Of a DNA stretch of 7,995 bases, positions 1 to 6,666 are shown piece after piece. The number at the start of each line of letters is the position of its first letter. The first letter of the stretch is position 1. The notes beneath the pieces are model-generated. The model was not told the origin of the DNA, searched no databases, and saw only the letters and a program-made list of their open reading frames with translations. A program made the translations under genes and the position numbers. This DNA comes from an uncultured Verrucomicrobia subdivision 3 bacterium (GTDB taxonomy: Bacteria; Verrucomicrobiota; Verrucomicrobiae; Limisphaerales; CAMLLE01): positions 1 through 7,995 of the forward strand of contig CAMLLE010000116.1 of NCBI GenBank assembly GCA_946480555.1. The letters run 5' to 3'.

Positions 1-140
1 ACCAGCAACTCGATCAGCGTGAAAGCTGAAAGTGCTTCAAAACCTGCAGCGGCGGTCTGTGACCACCGACTTCCTCCATGCCTGCGGCCGTTACGGGCCG
101 TCGCCGCAGGTGCGACCTGACGTTTTGCGGAGTGATTCAC
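1..140 (-). CDS. N-terminal fragment of a prepilin-like protein (FTLIELLV methylation motif), cut by the window edge
   Basis: Read on the minus strand, bases 26-1 encode A-F-T-L-I-E-L-L-V, the start of the hydrophobic helix of type IV pilins and type II secretion pseudopilins, including the conserved Glu five residues into the mature protein. In this family a prepilin peptidase (PilD type) cleaves before the Phe and methylates it. Position -1 is Ala here rather than the usual Gly. The frame is open back to base 140, where a GTG overlaps the TGA of the upstream PEP-CTERM gene as GTGA. That start gives a 39-residue basic leader, long for a prepilin, and no ATG, GTG or TTG lies between it and the motif. 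The start is therefore uncertain; it could lie further upstream, or a frameshift could hide an ATG at base 80 that is in another frame. Proteins with this N-terminus are abundant in Verrucomicrobiota and often are not true pilins. The remainder is outside the window, so its role cannot be named. Confidence 0.68.
   Translation of the reverse strand, partial: MNHSAKRQVAPAATARNGRRHGGSRWSQTAAAGFEALSAFTLIELL
81..110. repeat. 8-bp perfect inverted repeat (hairpin) inside the prepilin leader
   Basis: CCTGCGGC (81-88) is exactly complementary to GCCGCAGG (103-110), with a 14-base loop. It lies 27 bases after the PEP-CTERM stop codon and within the proposed leader of the prepilin-like gene. No T-run follows on the minus strand (the next bases are CATGGAGGAAG), so it does not look like an intrinsic terminator. 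It could slow or shape translation of the downstream gene, or be chance in GC-rich DNA. Confidence 0.4.
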
Positions 141-853
141 AGAAGACGGCGTCGAAGGGCCATGAGAAATCCCAATCCGGCGAACGCGAACGCGCTGGGT
201 TCCGGAATCGCAACGATCGTGTACGCAAGAGCGCCGGCTCCGGTATCGAACGGCGCGTTGTTCCAGCTCATCGAATTGTTGCTGCTCAGCGCGTCGAGCA
301 CGTTGTCGCCGCCGGTGGTGGAGGAATAAACGTCGAAGTTGAAGCTGTTCCCGAAACTCAATCCGAGCGCGGCGAAATCGAAGGAGACGGTTACGGAGCC
401 GCCGTCCACTGAAGCTGCCAGGTTGAAGGGATTCGCACCGCCGGTGGAAGTGACCGCCGTCCACGCTGCGCCATCCCAGCTGTAAAGCGTGGCACCTGCG
501 GGATTCCCGCTGCCATTGTTCAGCCAGTTTCCGATGAAGAAATCCAGCCCGCCCGTGCTCATCTGGATGTCTTTGCCCCAGCCGCCGGACGCATTGATGT
601 TCCCGCCACCCGCACCAATATCCAGTCCGATCAGTTTTGTCGCCCAGTTGTTCCCGGCCGGACTTGGGTCGGCGGCGAGGTTGATCTTCAAGCTGAGCGT
701 CGTGGCCGTGTTGTTGACTTCAACCGAAGTCATGTCGAGGAACCCGGACCCGCCGGTGAAATCGCCCGTGGCATCGGAATAAGTGGCCGCCGCAGCGGTG
801 AACAAGCTGGTGGTGAGAAGCGAAGCCGACAAAACCGCGGTGGTAGGTTTCAT
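137..853 (-). CDS. PEP-CTERM sorting domain protein, exported
   Basis: This 238-residue protein has an N-terminal signal peptide (MKPTTAVLSASLL..., likely cleaved after the Ala run near residue 23). At its C-terminus it carries a classical PEP-CTERM tail: I-P-E-P-S at about 216-220, a short hydrophobic helix (AFAFAGLGFLMAL), then the basic end RRRLL. Such tails are recognised by an exosortase, which cleaves at the PEP motif, usually in bacteria that make exopolysaccharide. No exosortase gene is in this window. The body (24-213) is rich in Gly, Ser, Asn and Thr and predicted to be mostly beta strand. A stretch like DATGDFTGGSGFLDMTSVEV is reminiscent of DOMON/CBM9-like beta sandwiches, but that match is weak. 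There are no Cys residues. An AGGG (862-865) eight bases before the ATG supports the start. It lies downstream of the two-component pair, separated by a repeat-rich spacer, and its stop overlaps a possible GTG of the next gene. Confidence 0.9.
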   Translation of the reverse strand: MKPTTAVLSASLLTTSLFTAAAATYSDATGDFTGGSGFLDMTSVEVNNTATTLSLKINLAADPSPAGNNWATKLIGLDIGAGGGNINASGGWGKDIQMSTGGLDFFIGNWLNNGSGNPAGATLYSWDGAAWTAVTSTGGANPFNLAASVDGGSVTVSFDFAALGLSFGNSFNFDVYSSTTGGDNVLDALSSNNSMSWNNAPFDTGAGALAYTIVAIPEPSAFAFAGLGFLMALRRRLL

Positions 854-920
854 GTCCGCTACCCTAGCGTGGAAAGCTCAACCGCAACCAGCCTCACAAA
901 TGTGTGGTTCTGCCCCTTCG

Positions 921-1005
921 ATCGTAATCTTGCTCTCAATTCTTAATCGCAACCCGCCGGGTCTCCCGGCAACCCGAAGGAAGAGATTGAGATCAGGATT
1001 GCGAT
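921..1005. repeat. Imperfect 20-bp inverted repeat around a GC hairpin (cruciform-like)
   Basis: ATCGTAATCTTGCTCTCAAT (921-940) pairs with the reverse complement of 986-1005 at 17 of 20 positions. Between the arms lies a perfect six-base hairpin, GCCGGG (956-961), loop TCT, CCCGGC (965-970). It is flanked by a direct repeat of GCAACCCG at 949-956 and 969-976. The whole forms a nested stem, which could act as an RNA structure at the 3' end of the response regulator message or as a mobile or dispersed intergenic repeat. No T-run follows the structure on the minus strand, so simple rho-independent termination is unlikely. Confidence 0.6.
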
Positions 1006-1018
1006 TACGATTATGATT
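983..1018. repeat. Tandem array of six degenerate hexamers, NNGATT
   Basis: On the plus strand the bases read as six consecutive units: GAGATT, GAGATC, AGGATT, GCGATT, ACGATT, ATGATT. The last four positions, GATT, are kept in five of the six, while the first two vary. On the minus strand this is AATCNN repeated. The array starts 18 bases downstream of the response regulator stop codon and overlaps the right arm of the inverted repeat. Less regular AATC units occur in the left arm (926-950). Confidence 0.7.
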
Positions 1019-1036
1019 TTCTCGGCATCAGGCCGG

Positions 1037-1681
1037 TCAGCCCGACTTTGCCGAATGGAACTTCAGCGCGGCTTCAGTTCGCGAGCGGACGTGGAGCTTG
1101 TGGTAGATGTGCCGAAGATGCCAGCGCACGGTTCCATCGCTGACACCCAAGCGTTCGGCGATTTCCTTGTTCGCAAACCCCTGCGCGAGCAGCTCGAGGA
1201 TTTCCGTTTCGCGCGGGGACAGTTCTTCCACTTCCGCCGCGGAGGCCACCGGCTCCTGAAACGAGAAGATGACTTTGCGGGCGATCTCGCGCGACATCGG
1301 CGCACCCCCTTGTCGGACTTCGCGAACCGCGTCCACGACTTCCTCCGGCGAACAGCGCTTGAGCAAGTATCCGCACGCTCCGGCCCGCAACGCGCGAAAT
1401 ATCCGGTCCGTGTCTTCATAAACGGTGACCATGATGATCTGCACGGCGGGCAGCAGCTGCTTCAATTGCGCGGTGCATTCGATCCCGGAAATGCCCGGCA
1501 GCTGAATGTCCATCAGCACAATGTCCGGATGATGCTTGGGAACGACCTTCAATGCTTCCTCGCCCGTTTCGCAGACGCAGACGCACTGGCATTCCGGATC
1601 GGCCTGGACGAACTCCGCCAGGCTCTCGCGAATCACCTTGTTATCTTCGACTATCGCCACTCGTGTCATGGTGCTCATCAT
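1037..1681 (-). CDS. NarL/FixJ-family response regulator (receiver + LuxR-type HTH)
   Basis: This 214-residue protein is the usual length for a two-domain NarL-type regulator. The receiver domain (about 6-122) has the acidic pair Glu12-Asp13, the phosphoacceptor Asp58 in LMDIQLPG, Thr86 and Lys108. The LuxR-type helix-turn-helix (about 153-210) starts LSPRETEILELLAQG and contains SDGTVRWHLRHIYHKLHV, which fits the DNA-recognition helix. When phosphorylated by its partner kinase it should bind DNA as a dimer and alter transcription. The gene begins 51 bases after the histidine kinase stop on the same strand, so the two are almost certainly co-transcribed. The start could also be Met2 or Met5 (ATG at 1669), since the receiver domain begins at about residue 6 and no strong Shine-Dalgarno decides. 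An unusual stretch, C-Q-C-V-C-V-C at 31-37, places four cysteines on alternate residues. Targets cannot be read from the sequence; a role in controlling the PEP-CTERM gene is possible only by proximity. Confidence 0.96.
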   Translation of the reverse strand: MMSTMTRVAIVEDNKVIRESLAEFVQADPECQCVCVCETGEEALKVVPKHHPDIVLMDIQLPGISGIECTAQLKQLLPAVQIIMVTVYEDTDRIFRALRAGACGYLLKRCSPEEVVDAVREVRQGGAPMSREIARKVIFSFQEPVASAAEVEELSPRETEILELLAQGFANKEIAERLGVSDGTVRWHLRHIYHKLHVRSRTEAALKFHSAKSG

Positions 1682-1732
1682 TCTTCAAACATCGATTCCC
1701 GACCGTTCCAACGGCCCCTCGCGGCAAGCGGC

Positions 1733-4700
1733 TCATGCGCCCGGTAGAACAAACCGCAAGGTTGTTCCCCGCTCCGGGCTGCTGACCGTTTCAAAACTGC
1801 CGCCCAGCCGCTCCATTCGATCGCGCATGTTGGCCACGCCATCCATGCCTTGGCCCCCCGCCGTCGCCGGGAGTCCCCGGCCATTATCTGAAATCGAAAG
1901 CTCCAGGCGTCCGCGTTCCAATCGAATGGCCACATTCACCTTCGTCGCGGCTGAATGACGCACCACGTTGTTCAACGCTTCCTTGAAAGCCAGAAACAAC
2001 TGATGCCGATGCCGCGAATTCAGGGTTTGATCCGCTGCGCCGGAGACATCCAGTTTCCAGGGAATGCCGGCAAGCCCCAGAAACCGATCCGCATAGAGTG
2101 AGAAGTAGCTGATCAACGAGCCGAGCGAATCGTGCTTGGGATTCATCGCCCAGACGATTTCGTCCAGCGCCGTCACAAGTTCGCGCGCCTTGGCACCCAT
2201 CTGCTCCAGATAAACTGCGCGCCGTTCTTCAGCCGTGAGCGCCGACTTCGAACGCGCCGCCAGCATGCCGATTTCGGTGATCCCCGAGCCCAGCTCATCG
2301 TGAAGATCGCGCGCGATGCGGGAGCGTTCCAACTCCATTTCGCGCTGATGCTCGACGCGTTGCCGCGCCTGGATTTGGGCGCCCAGCTCCGCGGTGCGCC
2401 GTTCCACCTTGCGATGCAGCTGCGTAATCCAGAGCGCGGTGACGGCGAGCCCGGCAGCGAGAATTCCGAGAATCAGGAGCAGGCGCTCGAGTGTCCACCA
2501 CGGCGGACGCGCCAGCACGCGGATTGAATTCCGATCGCGCAGGAGCAGTTCAAAGGAACCGGCGCTCAGGCTGGATTTCCCGGAAACCTGCGCCGCAAAG
2601 ACGCCGGCCAGTTCCAATCGGCTGCCCGGAACCAGCGTGGCGAATTGCGAGACATCATTCGCGCTCCGCGCCAGGAACCGCCGCACGCCGCTTTGGATCT
2701 CAAGCAACGCTTCGCCGCGCAATTGACGGATGCTCACCAGCGTTCCTTCCAGGCGCACGATCAGGCCGTCCAGCTCCACCGCAGGCGTTTCGTCCATTCG
2801 CAGCCGGCGCGGCTCCGGCAATGGTGCCATGCCAACCTTGCGCGCCAGCGATTCGTGCAGCACCGGGGCAGCCGGGCCGGACACGTCCGGAAAGCCGACC
2901 AGTTCCAAAAGATCGCCCAGCGCATTGGTCATCGGCTCGCGCGCCACGAACCGCACACCTTGATCGCCCTGCAAGAGATAACCTTCGTTCTCGCGCAGAT
3001 GCACCAGCTGGCCCATCACTTTCACGCGTTGAAACACGCTCGCCTGCGGGTCGAACAGCCGGAGATCGGAAACGCTCTTGGGCCGGATGGAAAAGAGATC
3101 GCCCGGCGGTGCGGCATCCATCGCAATGGTGGCGGAATAAACGCGCACTTCGCCGGGCTTCACTTCGTGCGTGACGTAATCCCACGATGCAAACAGGCAG
3201 CCGCGAATCCGGACCAGTGCGTTTTCAAACGGGCGCAGGTCAGAGACCTCCGCTCCCGCGAGGCGGATTTCTGCGCGGATGATCCCGCCCGGCAAACGCA
3301 GCGTCAGCCGATTCGTCTGCACGTCGGTGACGATTCCCTGCAGCTCGACGTATTGGGCGTCGAGACTTCCATTCACCAGTTGATCCCACGTCGCGCGCAC
3401 CGGGTCAGGCAATTGCCCCTGCCCGAGGCTCCGCACCCGCTGCGCATTCACGACGGGCGCAAACAGGCTGGGATCGGTCACGCCTTCCACTTCCAGGAAT
3501 TCGCCGAGCCGCGCCTGCATTGGCCGGCTGCTGGAAAAATCGACCACGTAAAGTCCACGTGAAGCATCTTGAATGGTGAACGCCTGATGCTCGCGCAGCA
3601 CCGACGTGATCACGCCGCGCAATCTCACCGGAAAGCGGCGCTGCGCTTCCTCGCGTTTCAGACCGTGCACCGCCGCGGCACTGGTAAGCGTGGGCAAATC
3701 GACACCGGCACGATTCGAAATGGTGGAACTCGAAAATCCAGTTTCTTCCGGCGCGGGCAGGAGTTGCACCGATCCGGGAGCGGCCAGAAGCAATCCAGCG
3801 ACGCGGTGGCCTTCTGCCGTGATCGTTTGAACGCATACGCCGGTGACGGCAACGCGCCGATTCAACAAGTTCGAAACGGTCAGCGAACTTTCCGGAACGA
3901 TCACACGCATTTTGCCCGGGCCGAACCGAAGTTCTAACAGCGTGGCAGTAGATTGCGCGGCGGCATACACCACTGTTCCATCCACGCGAACCCAGACTTT
4001 GTTCGGGGAAAGAATCTGGCCGGGAAGCAAAGAGGTGGGAGCCGGGAGCTCACGCGAACCAGAGATTACCTGCCGGACAGTCGGACCACCGACAAACAAC
4101 TGGCTGCCGTCATCGGATCGCAGCCAAAACGTGTAAAGGCCGTCGGCCGGAACGTCGAGCCAGCCCGAGAAAGAAAGGCCAACGCGATCATTCCGCGGAG
4201 CGACACTGAGATCGATATCGGGCGTCCGGCCGGTTTTAACCGACGTGAGACGATCAAATTCTGGAAGCACTTCCCATGTGCCTTCGTAGCCGCGGAAGTT
4301 CAACCCCGGTTCCCCATGAGCATTCGGTTCAATTGCCGCAGACGTCCTGAGCCGCGTTTCATCCAGCTTCTGGCGATCGATGCCTGGCCCGCTCCATTCC
4401 ACCTCAAGCCCCGATCGCTCCAGCCCGTTGAACCAATCCAGCCGAATCGCATTCAAGCCCGCCGGCAGGTAAACGGAACCGGATTTCTCAATCATCGAAT
4501 GGACACCGTCATTCTGAACCACCGCGCCGAGGCTGCCGATGCGGACCCCAGAAGCGGTCTGGGACACTGTTGCGTTTCCGGAAAACTGAACGACGTGCCC
4601 GGGTTGCAGTCGATCCACCGCGGCCAGTTCAACGGTTTCGATACCCGAGGAATCGGTTAGCGCCACGAGGTTCTCGGCTGGATGGGACCACAGCACGAGC

Positions 4701-4867
4701 GCTTCGAAATGAAGCTGAAAGAAGTTCGTGGGGTTCGGAGTAGCGGCGCTCGCAAGCTGAACCAGATTGGAAATGATTCCGGTCGGCGGCTGGCCCAATG
4801 CGGGCAACACCAGGACCAGCAGCCACGCACAACCAACGGTTCTGAGCCAGGACTTCAGCGCGCGCAT
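1733..4867 (-). CDS. Large membrane sensor histidine kinase with PA14-like and OB-like repeats, HisKA_3/HATPase_c core
   Basis: This 1044-residue protein has a signal peptide at about 1-25, a long extracytoplasmic part, one membrane segment at about 794-815 (LLLILGILAAGLAVTALWI), a short coiled linker (816-848) and a NarX/DegS-type kinase core. The HisKA_3 dimerisation domain carries His856 in RDLHDELGSG. The ATPase domain shows the N-box around Asn966-Asn967 (KEALNNVVRHS), the G1 box DNGRGLP at 994-1000, the G2-like GQGMDGV at 1005-1011 and a terminal GTT. The sensor part begins with an OB-like beta segment (48-105). A stretch resembling the second half of a PA14 domain follows (about 115-175, NDGVHS...GLEVEWSGPGI), then one resembling the first half (185-265, GYEGTW...GLYTFWLRSDDGSQLFV). 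At least four more OB-like beta repeats follow (about 328-362, 411-475, 504-560, 611-733). PA14 domains often bind carbohydrates, so a glycan ligand is an inference. It is paired with the downstream response regulator. No Shine-Dalgarno precedes the ATG, but the signal peptide directly after it supports this start. Confidence 0.95.
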   Translation of the reverse strand: MRALKSWLRTVGCAWLLVLVLPALGQPPTGIISNLVQLASAATPNPTNFFQLHFEALVLWSHPAENLVALTDSSGIETVELAAVDRLQPGHVVQFSGNATVSQTASGVRIGSLGAVVQNDGVHSMIEKSGSVYLPAGLNAIRLDWFNGLERSGLEVEWSGPGIDRQKLDETRLRTSAAIEPNAHGEPGLNFRGYEGTWEVLPEFDRLTSVKTGRTPDIDLSVAPRNDRVGLSFSGWLDVPADGLYTFWLRSDDGSQLFVGGPTVRQVISGSRELPAPTSLLPGQILSPNKVWVRVDGTVVYAAAQSTATLLELRFGPGKMRVIVPESSLTVSNLLNRRVAVTGVCVQTITAEGHRVAGLLLAAPGSVQLLPAPEETGFSSSTISNRAGVDLPTLTSAAAVHGLKREEAQRRFPVRLRGVITSVLREHQAFTIQDASRGLYVVDFSSSRPMQARLGEFLEVEGVTDPSLFAPVVNAQRVRSLGQGQLPDPVRATWDQLVNGSLDAQYVELQGIVTDVQTNRLTLRLPGGIIRAEIRLAGAEVSDLRPFENALVRIRGCLFASWDYVTHEVKPGEVRVYSATIAMDAAPPGDLFSIRPKSVSDLRLFDPQASVFQRVKVMGQLVHLRENEGYLLQGDQGVRFVAREPMTNALGDLLELVGFPDVSGPAAPVLHESLARKVGMAPLPEPRRLRMDETPAVELDGLIVRLEGTLVSIRQLRGEALLEIQSGVRRFLARSANDVSQFATLVPGSRLELAGVFAAQVSGKSSLSAGSFELLLRDRNSIRVLARPPWWTLERLLLILGILAAGLAVTALWITQLHRKVERRTAELGAQIQARQRVEHQREMELERSRIARDLHDELGSGITEIGMLAARSKSALTAEERRAVYLEQMGAKARELVTALDEIVWAMNPKHDSLGSLISYFSLYADRFLGLAGIPWKLDVSGAADQTLNSRHRHQLFLAFKEALNNVVRHSAATKVNVAIRLERGRLELSISDNGRGLPATAGGQGMDGVANMRDRMERLGGSFETVSSPERGTTLRFVLPGA

Positions 4868-4937
4868 GACGCGAGCATAGCCGACACGTCAAACAAGCCG
4901 CCGCGCCCGGCCGCGCAACCGCTCCGAACCTGCGGGT

Positions 4938-5981
4938 TCATTCATAGTTCTTCGCGATTTGCCGGGCAGCGGCCTGCACGGATTCGGCAAGTTGACGCGG
5001 TTGCACCACGATCGCGTCGCCGCCCCAGCCGAGAATCCAGCGTTGAATCTCCTCCAGCCCGGATAGCGACAGACGCAGTTCCACGCCGCCCCCGGCAAGT
5101 TCCGTGAGTTGCTGCGATTCGTGCCATTTCTTTTCTCGAATGTAATCGGCGACACGTTCGTTGAAGCGGATCACCACTTCGAACAAGCCCTCGCCGGAAT
5201 GCACGCCGAAGCTGTCGCGCAATCTGCGTTCGAGCGAGAACTTCTGCGGCCGCACGAAGCGCCTGCCGGTAAGGCGGACGGAGAGAATGCGAGCAGGAAC
5301 GAACTTCCGGATGTCCTTCCGCAGATGATCGTAGGCGAACAGGTACCATTCCGCGTTGATGTTCGCGAGGTGATAGGGATCAACGACCCGCTGTTCGGCT
5401 TCGCGGCGGCCCGGCTTGCGATAGGTGATCTCGATCTGCTGCCGCCGCGCAGTGGCTTTGGCGAGTTGATCGAAAATTTCCAGATTCAAAATCTGTTCCG
5501 CGCGCGTGCGAAACGAGATCGTCTGTTCGACGTCGGTCAGGTTGAAGGAAATGGCGTCCGGCAGCGCCTGTTCGATCTTGCGAATCGCGCTGAGAAGTGG
5601 CTGCTCCAAATTGGTGCCGCGATACTGCTGCAGTGCCTTCTCCGCGATGACCAGGGCGAACAATTCGCCCTCGGTGATCTGAAACGTGGGAAAGGCGTTT
5701 ACCTGCTGCGTGTAATAGTAGCCGAAGCGCCGGCGGTCGTATTCAATCGGCAGCAGCAGGCGATCCCGCATGAAATCGAGATCGCGCTGGATGGACTTCG
5801 TGCTGACTTCCAGCTCACCCGCGAGATACGTGGCGTTTGGAAATTTGCCCGTCTGGAGCGCCTGATGAATGCGCAACATGCGCTCCAGCGGCGGACGGGA
5901 TAGCAACGCCGCCGCGCTTTGCGGGCGAGGCTTACTGCGTGACTTGCGCCGTCGTGATCGGGAAATGGGCGTCTTCGACAA
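4938..5981 (-). CDS. WYL-domain transcriptional regulator with N-terminal HTH
   Basis: This protein of up to 347 residues has the YafY/PafBC-like layout. An HTH of DeoR/HTH_11 type spans about 31-90 (LERMLRIHQAL...NATYLAGELEVSTKSIQRDLDFMRDRL). A linker follows, then a WYL domain (about 165-245) with the signature EWYLFAYDHLRKDIRKFVPARI, W212-Y213-L214, and a C-terminal WCX-like extension (about 265-345). Family members bind DNA, and the WYL domain senses a ligand, single-stranded DNA or nucleotides. The start is uncertain. The longest reading uses a TTG at 5981, overlapping the lipoprotein gene by 50 bases and adding a basic tail (SRSRRRKSRSKPR). A TTG at 5906 would start at LLSRPPLERMLRIH, where homologous regions commonly begin, and an ATG at 5879 would remove part of the first helix. 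The gene ends 70 bases before the sensor kinase on the same strand. Whether it controls its neighbours or itself is not visible. Confidence 0.93.
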   Translation of the reverse strand: MSKTPISRSRRRKSRSKPRPQSAAALLSRPPLERMLRIHQALQTGKFPNATYLAGELEVSTKSIQRDLDFMRDRLLLPIEYDRRRFGYYYTQQVNAFPTFQITEGELFALVIAEKALQQYRGTNLEQPLLSAIRKIEQALPDAISFNLTDVEQTISFRTRAEQILNLEIFDQLAKATARRQQIEITYRKPGRREAEQRVVDPYHLANINAEWYLFAYDHLRKDIRKFVPARILSVRLTGRRFVRPQKFSLERRLRDSFGVHSGEGLFEVVIRFNERVADYIREKKWHESQQLTELAGGGVELRLSLSGLEEIQRWILGWGGDAIVVQPRQLAESVQAAARQIAKNYE

Positions 5982-6387
5982 TGACTGATCCGTTCAGCTG
6001 GCTGTTCTTTGACGCACGCAACACGACCACGCGATTAAACCCACAGCTGCCAAGGGTGCTCTTCCAGTCGGCGACAATCTGCTTCAACACATCGCCGTTG
6101 TATTGCCAGCCGACGACCACGACCGCCATGTCGCGCTCGATTTCGAACTTGTTGAGCACATTGCCCAACGTGTCGCGCTGGACCTGCTGCATGAAGCCGT
6201 CCTCAGCATAGAACGGCTTGGTCATGAACGTATATTCCCAGCTGGAGAACCGCAACACGACATCCGCGTTGCGTCCTTCACGAAAGCGTTTGCCTTCGGG
6301 CGCTTGATTGGTGGCGGTCTGCGTGGTAGCGCAGCCAGTGATGAAAAGAGACAATCCCAGGAGGAGAACCGCAAACTTCGACTTCAT
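5932..6387 (-). CDS. Small predicted lipoprotein of unknown function
   Basis: This 151-residue protein starts with a type II signal peptide, MKSKFAVLLLGLSLFITGC. The lipobox I-T-G-C puts the lipidated cysteine at residue 19, so the mature protein of about 133 residues is probably membrane-anchored in the periplasm or outer membrane. After a short Thr/Ala/Asn linker, the body (about 30-151) alternates polar and hydrophobic strands (ADVVLRFSSWEYTFMTKPF, RDMAVVVVGWQYNGDVLKQIVADWKSTLGSCGFNRVVVLRAS). This suggests a small alpha/beta fold. I do not recognise the family. A purine-rich GGGAAAG lies 8-14 bases upstream of the ATG. The end overlaps the longest reading of the WYL regulator gene by 50 bases, so the two may be translationally coupled if that start is used. 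The 279-base stretch in front of it is the likely place for its promoter. Confidence 0.85.
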   Translation of the reverse strand: MKSKFAVLLLGLSLFITGCATTQTATNQAPEGKRFREGRNADVVLRFSSWEYTFMTKPFYAEDGFMQQVQRDTLGNVLNKFEIERDMAVVVVGWQYNGDVLKQIVADWKSTLGSCGFNRVVVLRASKNSQLNGSVIVEDAHFPITTAQVTQ

Positions 6388-6666
6388 ACTTCAACTTTCC
6401 CGCCCGGATACGGGATTCGGCGCCGGACTCGCGTTCAGACGGGATGCCGCCCTGCCGCCGAAGCATTGCCGCATCTGAGCAGTCATCGGGAGCAATGTGG
6501 AGTGCTGAAGAGGAATCGTCGAAAATGCCGAACAAATTTTCCGACCTGATTACGTCGGAGAATCTGGTGTTTAACTGAAGGACAAAATTGTTTCCAAACG
6601 AGACACGAACAACGAAGGCGGCATGAATTCGCGGACAAAAACAGGAACGCGAAAATCGATCCGCGT
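6388..6666. other. Non-coding stretch upstream of the lipoprotein gene
   Basis: No reading frame here has recognisable protein features. The stretch lies downstream of the YkgJ-like gene and upstream of the lipoprotein gene, both on the minus strand, and is more AT-rich in its middle (about 6520-6620) than the flanking genes. One small hairpin is visible: TCCGAC (6540-6545) pairs with GTCGGA (6554-6559) across an eight-base loop. It lacks a clear T-run on either strand. A promoter for the lipoprotein gene is expected here, but no pair of boxes is convincing. Confidence 0.5.

Larger units (their letters stand above)
854..1036. other. Intergenic spacer with tandem hexamers and a long imperfect inverted repeat
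   Basis: This 183-base spacer lies downstream of the response regulator and upstream of the PEP-CTERM gene. Its right half is lower in GC than its surroundings and is built of short repeats, described in separate entries. Bases 854-870 hold the ribosome binding site of the PEP-CTERM gene (AGGG at 862-865 on the minus strand). I could not defend a sigma-70 promoter for that gene. I see no intrinsic terminator with a T-run after the response regulator, although the repeat could fold in RNA. Confidence 0.6.

Noticed and set aside
1678..1692. Four-codon frame MFEE ending over the response regulator start (ATGATGA overlap)
   Set aside because: It is too short to support as a leader peptide; the arrangement can arise by chance and it has no ribosome binding site.
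1013..1747. Plus-strand reading frame of 244 codons opposite the response regulator
   Set aside because: It is a complement shadow of a gene with clear receiver and LuxR-type HTH motifs. Its own translation is rich in Arg and His, with no domain or ribosome binding site.
2645..3562. Plus-strand reading frame of 305 codons opposite the sensor kinase
   Set aside because: It arises from GC-rich codon bias of the minus-strand kinase gene. The translation has no recognisable domain, while the opposite frame is continuous through the whole kinase.
4868..4937. GC-rich hairpin followed by TTGTTT, and a GAACC-TGCG-GGTTC stem (4926-4939), between the WYL and kinase genes
   Set aside because: The stems are four to five bases and the T-run is interrupted, so neither is a credible terminator. 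Read-through from the WYL gene into the kinase gene remains possible.
5109..5903. Plus-strand reading frame of 264 codons opposite the WYL regulator
   Set aside because: The minus-strand frame shows HTH and WYL signatures; this one shows none.
6540..6559. Six-base hairpin as a terminator of the YkgJ-like gene
   Set aside because: It lies more than 100 bases past the stop codon and no T-run follows on the minus strand.
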